From Aquimarina sp. RZ0 (GTDB taxonomy: Bacteria > Bacteroidota > Bacteroidia > Flavobacteriales > Flavobacteriaceae), in the NCBI RefSeq assembly GCF_008370685.1, contig NZ_VTZU01000049.1:1-52295 (forward strand): a stretch of DNA of 52,295 nucleotides, in the 5' to 3' direction. This document shows positions 46,998 to 52,295 of this stretch, piece after piece. The first letter of the stretch is position 1, and every line of letters begins with the position of its first letter. A program made the translations under genes and the position numbers. The notes below the pieces were generated by a model. That model was not told the DNA's origin, did not search any database, and worked only from the letters and a program-made list of their open reading frames with translations.

Positions 46998-47498
46998 ATG
47001 AAAAAAACAACAATACTAATACTTTCTTTAATCCTTCCATTATGGGGAGTTGCACAAGACTCACTCGATGAGCTTTTGGATACTTACAATGATGAGAGTA
47101 TCCCATATATCTCTGTTAAGGAGCTTATAGATAATATAGATAAGGTAATTCTGTTAGATGCCAGAGAAAAAGAAGAATTCCAAGTAAGCCATCTAAAGAA
47201 TGCCATTTATATTGGATATAACAATTTTAGCACAAAACTATTACGCAAACAAAAGTTACCTACAGACACGCCTATTGTAGTGTATTGCAGTTTAGGAATT
47301 CGCTCAGAAGATATCGCCAAAAATTTAAAAAAGGAAGGATACCAAAATGTACGCAACTTATATGGTGGAATTTTTGAATGGAGAAACAAAGATCAGCCCA
47401 TCGTTGATTCCGACGAAAAATTAACTGATAAAATACACGCTTTCTCCAAAGAATGGGGGAAATGGCTACATAAAGGAACAAAAATATACACACAGTGA
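46998..47498 (+). CDS. Secreted rhodanese-domain protein
   Basis: The preferred start is the ATG at 46998 (166 aa), since it gives a clean signal peptide (MKKTTILILSLILPLWGVAQ); the longer frame from 46932 adds 22 basic residues before it. One rhodanese domain fills the mature protein, with LLDAREKEEF, the active-site loop VVYCSLGIRSEDIAKNLKKE (catalytic Cys in CSLGIRS) and NLYGGIFEW. Rhodaneses transfer sulfane sulfur to thiophilic acceptors such as cyanide or thiols. In an arsenosugar operon a role in making thio-arsenicals in the periplasm is conceivable. Its stop overlaps the GTG start of the next gene. Confidence 0.85.
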   Translation: MKKTTILILSLILPLWGVAQDSLDELLDTYNDESIPYISVKELIDNIDKVILLDAREKEEFQVSHLKNAIYIGYNNFSTKLLRKQKLPTDTPIVVYCSLGIRSEDIAKNLKKEGYQNVRNLYGGIFEWRNKDQPIVDSDEKLTDKIHAFSKEWGKWLHKGTKIYTQ

Positions 47499-48118
47499 AG
47501 GATCAAAATTTATTAATGATTTTTACCAGAAATCCAGAATTAGGCAAGTGTAAAACGCGCCTGGCTGCCACCATTGGGAAGCAATCAGCCTTGGATGTTT
47601 ACACCATACTTTTGGATCATACAGTTTCTATTACTAAAGATTTACAACTAACAAAAGAAGTATATTACTCAACAGGAATTAAGAAACATGACATTTGGGA
47701 TCCAACTATCTTTCATAAAAAACTACAGATAGGCGAAGACCTTGGTATTCGTATGTTTTCTGCTTTTGACAATGGATTCAAAGCGGGATATCAAAACATC
47801 ATCATTATTGGTAGTGATATGTATGAACTAAGCCAAAAAGATATAGAAATAGCATTTGACACACTGAAAACCAGTGAATATGTAATAGGCCCGGCAGAAG
47901 ATGGTGGGTTCTATCTACTAGGCATGAAAAGTGTAAACTCAAAAATTTTTCAGAATAAATCCTGGGGAACAGACACAGTGCTAGCCGATATTTTACAAGA
48001 CCTCAAAAAACAACAGGTAGTACTATTAGAAGAAAAAAATGATATTGATTACTATGAAGATATTTTACCCTATGAAATCTTCAGACCTTTTATAAAAACC
48101 AAAAATTTAACCCTATGA
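47495..48118 (+). CDS. DUF2064 / TIGR04282-type glycosyltransferase-like protein 2
   Basis: A 207-aa GT-A-fold protein with the complete start motif LLMIFTRNPELGKCKTRLA (6-24, the nucleotide-binding loop), QNIIIIGSDMYEL (about 101-113) and VIGPAEDGGFYLLGM (about 130-144). It starts with GTG (47495), overlapping the rhodanese stop, and its end overlaps the ATG of the next gene (ATGA). The family is found with ArsS and is thought to transfer a glycosyl or glyceryl group in arsenosugar synthesis. It is a diverged paralogue of the gene at 46133. Confidence 0.88.
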   Translation: MKDQNLLMIFTRNPELGKCKTRLAATIGKQSALDVYTILLDHTVSITKDLQLTKEVYYSTGIKKHDIWDPTIFHKKLQIGEDLGIRMFSAFDNGFKAGYQNIIIIGSDMYELSQKDIEIAFDTLKTSEYVIGPAEDGGFYLLGMKSVNSKIFQNKSWGTDTVLADILQDLKKQQVVLLEEKNDIDYYEDILPYEIFRPFIKTKNLTL

Positions 48119-48849
48119 AAAAGATCACAATTTCGTCATTAATTTTATTATTTTTTCAACTTTCTATTCACGCCCAATGCACAGAAAATGCGACCAGTTT
48201 TGGCAATAACGACAGGATTCCGGATTACAATGTATCGGGAGATGTGTCTATCACTCTAAATGCTCCTGGGCAAGGGATCACTTTAGATCTGGGTGGCAAT
48301 TTTGCAACTGCTTCCGGACCTGATATACGCGCCTTTCTGGTAAATTCTAACGGACTATCTGATACAGAACTAGCCAATACTAAAATAATCAACTTGGAAA
48401 ACATTCAATTTGGTTTAGTCGGTAATCTAGACCCTAATACTCCTCCTGCAAGCCAAAATGGAGCAAAAACTTTTACTATCGATATCCCTGAAGGAACAAA
48501 TATTCAGGATTTTGATAGAATTTTCTTTTACTGCCTTGAGTTTGATCAATTTTGGGATTTTGGAAGTTTCACCCCTTTTTCACAAGCAAATTGTAATGTT
48601 TTAAATGTAGAAGAAAATTCATTTATTACAACTTCAGTATATCCTAATCCTGCTAAAAATGTGCTTCATGTTTCTACCAATGCAGAAAATAATTCAACAA
48701 CACGCATTTATGATAGTAATGGTAAGATGCTTATTGATAAAAACATAACAGATGATCCAATAGATATATCATCATTGGTAAGTGGGCTGTACATCGTAGA
48801 AGTAACCTCTGCAAAACAAAAAAATATAGAAAAACTAATCATCAATTAA
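48115..48849 (+). CDS. Secreted protein with type IX sorting domain
   Basis: A 244-aa secreted protein. Signal peptide 1-21 (ending QLSIHAQ), an unrecognised middle domain (about 22-165) rich in Gly/Asn/Pro with three Cys, and a C-terminal type A T9SS sorting domain (about 170-244: SVYPNPAKNVLHVSTN, GLYIVEVTSAKQKNIEKLII). The T9SS carries it across the outer membrane and usually anchors it to the surface. Its start overlaps the stop of the DUF2064 gene and PNP follows after 14 bp, so it is within the operon; what it does there is unknown. Confidence 0.82.
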   Translation: MKKITISSLILLFFQLSIHAQCTENATSFGNNDRIPDYNVSGDVSITLNAPGQGITLDLGGNFATASGPDIRAFLVNSNGLSDTELANTKIINLENIQFGLVGNLDPNTPPASQNGAKTFTIDIPEGTNIQDFDRIFFYCLEFDQFWDFGSFTPFSQANCNVLNVEENSFITTSVYPNPAKNVLHVSTNAENNSTTRIYDSNGKMLIDKNITDDPIDISSLVSGLYIVEVTSAKQKNIEKLIIN

Positions 48850-48863
48850 TAACAGTATACTAA

Positions 48864-49676
48864 ATGATCAAATATATTGAAGAAACTACAGAGTATCTAA
48901 AGGAAAAAGGCTTTAATAATCCAGAAGTGGGGATCATACTTGGTACCGGATTAGGGCAATTATTAAATGAGATCGAAATCCTCAAAGAAGTTAGCTACAA
49001 TCACATTCCTAACTTTCCGACAGCTACTGTAGAATTTCATAAAGGAAAATTAATCTACGGAATCCTGGAAGGAAAAAAGGTGGTTGTCATGCAAGGACGT
49101 TTCCATTTGTATGAAGGATACTCATTACAGGACGTTACTTATCCTGTGCGCATTATGCATCAATTAGGTATCAAAAGATTATTAGTATCCAATGCATCCG
49201 GAGCCATTAATCTAAAGTTCAAAAAAGGAGAATTAATGCTTATTGATGATCATATCAACCTTCAGGGAGGTTCTCCTCTGGCGTTTAAGGGTGTTGAGCA
49301 GTTAGGAACCCGTTTTGCAGATATGAGTGCTCCGTATGATCCAGAAATAAACAAGAAACTAGAATCTATTGCCAGGGCAAACAGTATCAACCTCCATAAG
49401 GGGGTATACGCATCTGTTGTAGGACCTCAATTAGAGACAAGAGCAGAATATCGATATTTAAAAACCATTGGAGCAGATGCCGTGGGTATGAGTACAGTAC
49501 CAGAAATTATCGTTGCTAATCATCTTAATCTACCTGTTGCAGCAGTATCTGTCCTAACAGATGAATGTGATCCTGATAATTTACAGGTTGTCGATATTAA
49601 TGAAATTATAGCAATGGCAGGAAAAGCAGAACCAGAAATGATTCTCTTATTTAAAGAGTTAATAAAGTCGATTTAA
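48864..49676 (+). CDS. Purine-nucleoside phosphorylase (PNP/MTAP family)
   Basis: A 270-aa trimeric-type nucleoside phosphorylase that splits purine nucleosides with phosphate. Motifs: GIILGTGLGQL (24-34, phosphate loop), VVMQGRFHLYEGYSLQDV (phosphate and ribose site), LLVSNASGAIN, VYASVVGPQLETRAEYRYLK and DAVGMSTVPEIIVA (substrate site), AVSVLTDECDP. Normal length. In this operon it may remove adenine from the 5'-deoxyadenosyl-arsenical made by ArsS, leaving an arsinoyl-ribose phosphate. It could also be an ordinary salvage enzyme that happens to be co-transcribed. Confidence 0.93.
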   Translation: MIKYIEETTEYLKEKGFNNPEVGIILGTGLGQLLNEIEILKEVSYNHIPNFPTATVEFHKGKLIYGILEGKKVVVMQGRFHLYEGYSLQDVTYPVRIMHQLGIKRLLVSNASGAINLKFKKGELMLIDDHINLQGGSPLAFKGVEQLGTRFADMSAPYDPEINKKLESIARANSINLHKGVYASVVGPQLETRAEYRYLKTIGADAVGMSTVPEIIVANHLNLPVAAVSVLTDECDPDNLQVVDINEIIAMAGKAEPEMILLFKELIKSI

Positions 49677-49765
49677 AATAAAAAAAGTAAGTATTCACCA
49701 TTTTGATACAGAAAACCCGTATGTAACACGTATTGATTTTCTGATTCAAAGAAAAAAAAAGAACT

Positions 49766-50734
49766 ATGAGTTACCTAGAAACCACTCACAATGTATATAA
49801 AGAAGCGGCACTAACACCAGATGTAGGACTATGTTGCACGACAAACCCTATATGGGAATTACCAGGATTAAAAATCCCAAAAATCATGCAAGAAATGAAT
49901 TATGGATGTGGGAGCACAGTAAATGCAAGGGATCTGACGAATAGTCCTAAAATATTATATGTTGGTGTCGGAGGAGGTATGGAATTATTACAATTCTCTT
50001 ATTTCTCCCGTCAGAAACATGGAGTAATAGGTGTCGATGTAGTACAGGAAATGCTTGATGCTTCTCGTAAAAACTTTATAGAAGCCGAAACTCAAAACGA
50101 TTGGTTTAGTAGTGATTTTGTAGATCTCAAGTTTGGTGATGCTCTCAATCTACCTGTTGAAAATAACAGTATAGATGTAGCAGCGCAGAACTGCTTGTTT
50201 AATATTTTTAAAGCTGAAGAACTTAAAAAAGCAATTGAGGAAATGTATAGAGTGTTAAAACCACATGGCAGACTCGTAATGAGTGACCCCACCTGTGAAC
50301 AACCTATGAATGAAACCCTAAGAAATGACGAACGATTAAGAGCATTATGCCTTAGTGGAAGCCTTCCTATCTCTGAATATATAAAAGCATTAACAGATGT
50401 CGGTTTTGGAACCATAGAAATTAGAGCTCGTAAACCATACCGTATCTTAGATCCAAAGAATTATGACACAGATGAACTCATATATATTGAATCTATAGAA
50501 GTAGCTGCTATTAAAGATCCAATGCCAGAAGATGGACCTTGTATATTTACTGGTAAAGCCGCTATATATTTTGGTAATGAAGATTATTTTGATGATAAAA
50601 AAGGTCATGTACTTCTCAAAAATCAACCCATTGCTGTCTGTGACAAAACTGCCGGAGCCTTAGCTAATCTGGGTAGAGAAGATATATACATCAGTGAATC
50701 CACCTTTCATTATGATGGTGGAGGATGTTGCTAG
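49766..50734 (+). CDS. arsM: Arsenosugar-type arsenite methyltransferase ArsM
   Basis: A 322-aa SAM-dependent methyltransferase. SAM site: ILYVGVGGGMELLQF (63-77), then GVIGVDVVQEML, and VAAQNCLFNIF plus MYRVLKPHGRLVMSDP as the later class I motifs. Thiol residues that could bind As(III) are Cys23-Cys24 in VGLCCTTNP, Cys48 in NYGCGS, a Cys in SDPTCEQP and Cys321-Cys322 in the final HYDGGGCC. ArsM methylates arsenite stepwise to dimethylated arsenic, the substrate of ArsS in the same operon. It is 89 bp after PNP, and a hairpin that may end the operon follows. Confidence 0.9.
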   Translation: MSYLETTHNVYKEAALTPDVGLCCTTNPIWELPGLKIPKIMQEMNYGCGSTVNARDLTNSPKILYVGVGGGMELLQFSYFSRQKHGVIGVDVVQEMLDASRKNFIEAETQNDWFSSDFVDLKFGDALNLPVENNSIDVAAQNCLFNIFKAEELKKAIEEMYRVLKPHGRLVMSDPTCEQPMNETLRNDERLRALCLSGSLPISEYIKALTDVGFGTIEIRARKPYRILDPKNYDTDELIYIESIEVAAIKDPMPEDGPCIFTGKAAIYFGNEDYFDDKKGHVLLKNQPIAVCDKTAGALANLGREDIYISESTFHYDGGGCC

Positions 50735-50752
50735 ATACCATCCCTTTCTTAA

Positions 50753-50797
50753 AATAGAAAAGCTAAAAAACAAAAATGATTTTTTGGCTTTTCTATT
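50753..50797 (+). terminator. Hairpin terminator after arsM
   Basis: AATAGAAAAGCTAAAAAA (50753-50770) pairs with TTTTTTGGCTTTTCTATT (50780-50797), 17 of 18 bases, loop of 9 nt. It lies 18 bp after the arsM stop. The long A/T arms make it a likely bidirectional terminator, although the T-run is within the stem. Confidence 0.6.
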
Positions 50798-51455
50798 CTA
50801 TCTTTATTATGAAACTCTTCAAAAGATTTGTGATATACTATCATTTCTCAAATGAGATTATCTATTAAAATCACATATAATACGATTTGTGATTAAAAAA
50901 TTCGTATAAATTCATTGAATTATTTTTTCTTTATGCAAGGCAAAAAAATCAAGCATAGCTATAGCTACGGTTTATTTTTTAAACGAAGTAGAAAGGAAAA
51001 AGAAACGATGAATATGCGAAATTTTTAGTTATAAATCGTATAATACCAGCATTTACTAAAACCGAATCCGTTTTGTATAAAAAACAGTATACTTCCATCT
51101 ACATTGGGAAAATTTCATTTTGTGTTTGGCTAATTATATTGGAAATCAAAAATAAACCATCTCATTAAATTAGTTCGATCATTACATATACTACCAATCT
51201 CATTTCTATCAACTATAAAAAAGGGGAAAAAAGATTTTTACAACACCATAACAAAGAACTAGAGTTTTTATAAGAAAAGCATAAAAACACATAACACAAC
51301 TTATTATTTACCAAATAATTAACTCATTCAAAGCTTTCTTTCCAGATCATTAAAAACACCTGTAATCAATGTCTTTTTAACATATATTTAATCCTATCCA
51401 TACACTATCAATATCCGATTTTCGTTAAGAAGAGCCACATATTTTTTTTGGAAAC
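50798..51455. other. Spacer with MITE copy C
   Basis: Between arsM and the DUF547 gene. MITE copy C (50881-51040) fills the first part. The 415 bp before the DUF547 start are AT-rich; TTTTGTATAAAA-like sequence near 51071-51083 is too weak to call a promoter. Confidence 0.55.
50881..51040. mobile_element. 160-bp foldback MITE, copy C
   Basis: Base for base the same as copy A by eye. Flanked by TAA on both sides (50878-50880 and 51041-51043), a different target triplet from copies A and B, which shows a separate insertion event. Confidence 0.88.
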
Positions 51456-52169
51456 ATGATTAGAAAATACACACATTTAGCAGTACTAATATTTATACTA
51501 ATTTTTAGTAACGTAAAAGCTCAAAACCGTATAGATCATACGCTATGGGATCAGCTTTTATTACTTAATGTATCCAAGGATGGTATAGTTGATTATCAAG
51601 GTTTTATTAGAGATAAGTTTTTGTTTAATAAATATTTTAAATCGTTATCAACACAACGTCCTGAAAAAAAAAGTAGTAAAGAAGAAAAGTTAGCATATTG
51701 GGTAAATTTGTATAATGCAATTGTACTGAAAATGATTATCGATAATTATCCTGTTGAATCTATAAACGATATAAAAAAACCCTGGAAACAAAAACAAATA
51801 ACTATCGACAATAAACAATACAGCCTTGATGATATTGAACATACGGTTTTAAGAAAGATGAATGAGCCCAGAGTCCATTTTTTACTTAATTCCGGATCCA
51901 AATCTTCTCCAAAACTATGGAATATGGCATACACCAGTAGAAATATTAATAAAGCTCTGGAAGAGCATACCAAACAATTTATAAACGATCCCTCTAAAAA
52001 TAGTATCAAAAAAGATAACGTACTTATTTCTGAAGTATTTGAATGGTATAAAAATGATTTTAATGATGGAAATATCATTGCATTTATTAATGAGTATAGT
52101 GATATTAAAATACAGAAAAAGTCAAAAAAGAGATACAAAAAATATGACTGGAGTTTACCAGAGAACTAG
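51456..52169 (+). CDS. Secreted DUF547 domain protein
   Basis: A 237-aa exported protein with signal peptide (1-22, ending NVKAQ) and a DUF547 domain through most of its length: KLAYWVNLYNAIVLKMIIDN (86-105), LDDIEHTVLRKM, PRVHFLLNSGSKSSP and NDPSKNSIKKDNVLISEVFEWYKNDF (two segments). DUF547 has a papain-like fold resemblance in some annotations, but no proven activity. Such genes often lie near arsenosugar genes in Bacteroidota; here a MITE and 720 bp separate it from arsM, so co-transcription is unlikely. The basic C-terminus (KKSKKRYKKYDW) is typical. Confidence 0.85.
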   Translation: MIRKYTHLAVLIFILIFSNVKAQNRIDHTLWDQLLLLNVSKDGIVDYQGFIRDKFLFNKYFKSLSTQRPEKKSSKEEKLAYWVNLYNAIVLKMIIDNYPVESINDIKKPWKQKQITIDNKQYSLDDIEHTVLRKMNEPRVHFLLNSGSKSSPKLWNMAYTSRNINKALEEHTKQFINDPSKNSIKKDNVLISEVFEWYKNDFNDGNIIAFINEYSDIKIQKKSKKRYKKYDWSLPEN

Positions 52170-52181
52170 GAAGTGTAATTA

Positions 52182-52200
52182 TAACCCTGTCTCAGGGTTA
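52182..52200 (+). terminator. Small hairpin after the DUF547 gene
   Basis: TAACCCTG-TCT-CAGGGTTA, a perfect 8-bp stem with a 3-nt loop, 12 bp after the stop. No T-run follows; instead it abuts a much longer palindrome. May act as a terminator together with it. Confidence 0.45.
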
Positions 52201-52249
52201 AGCCCCAGGAGGGCTCTGGAAGCTAGCTTCCAGAGCCCTCCTGGGGCTT
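52200..52249. repeat. Perfect 50-bp GC-rich palindrome
   Basis: AAGCCCCAGGAGGGCTCTGG is the outer part of the left arm; the centre is GCTAGC at 52222-52227. All 25 bases of one arm pair with the other. About 64% G+C against roughly one third in the surrounding DNA. It could be a very strong terminator, a recombination or mobile-element end, or an artefact at the end of an assembled sequence. Confidence 0.8.
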
Positions 52250-52295
52250 GGTCGCTAAATCGAGTGCTATCCGATCCCCAAATTTAATATATAAT

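Noticed and set aside
52039..52287. 82-codon frame reading through the 50-bp palindrome
   Set aside because: Overlaps the 3' end of DUF547 in another frame and its content is set by the palindrome.
1..52295. tRNA, rRNA, CRISPR array or replication origin
   Set aside because: I looked for tRNA-like cloverleafs, regularly spaced repeats and clustered origin boxes and saw none that I could support by eye.

Overview
The window is AT-rich DNA from a member of the Bacteroidota, most likely a marine Flavobacteriaceae (Aquimarina-like is a guess from gene content). Evidence: a SusC/SusD pair, several TonB-dependent receptors, a type IX secretion sorting domain, lipoproteins with short lipoboxes, TAnnTTTG-like promoter elements, GTG starts and little use of Shine-Dalgarno sequences.

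Region 1 (1-11.6 kb, all minus strand) starts with the end of an IS3-type element at the window edge. It then holds a class I lanthipeptide cluster. In transcription order this is: outer-membrane receptor, a possible 36-codon ORF, lanA precursor (57 aa, 8809-8982), a LanC-like protein without zinc ligands, a zinc-type LanC cyclase, a small gene interrupted by an in-frame TAA, full-length LanB, and a LanT exporter with a C39 peptidase domain. No HlyD, LanP, immunity or two-component genes are visible.

Region 2 (11.6-17.2 kb) is repeat-rich: a GAF-domain methionine sulfoxide reductase-like gene, a decayed IS200/IS605-type transposase, several small repeat families and an orphan TonB receptor with an STN domain.

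Region 3 (17.2-34.8 kb, minus strand) is one long locus: SusC, SusD, three paralogous FG-GAP/ASPIC (VCBS) lipoproteins of about 1100 aa, a vanadium-haloperoxidase/PAP2-like lipoprotein and a GyrI-like membrane protein. A REP-associated tyrosine transposase with REP palindromes on both sides sits between two of the VCBS genes, and one palindrome covers the translation start of the next gene.

Region 4 (34.8-44.0 kb, minus strand) has a 1.7-kb non-coding stretch, a LacI-type regulator, a periplasmic-sensor/LuxR regulator, a decayed GH3 glucosidase pseudogene and an intact BglX-type GH3 beta-glucosidase. A 12-bp motif recurs upstream of these genes and of susC.

Region 5 (44.7-50.7 kb, plus strand) is an arsenosugar biosynthesis operon: AhpD-like protein, radical SAM ArsS, two DUF2064 glycosyltransferase-like proteins, a rhodanese, a secreted T9SS protein, purine nucleoside phosphorylase and ArsM. 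A DUF547 gene follows, then a striking 50-bp perfect palindrome at the right edge.

Three nearly identical 160-bp foldback MITEs with TWA target duplications lie at 17.0, 40.7 and 50.9 kb.
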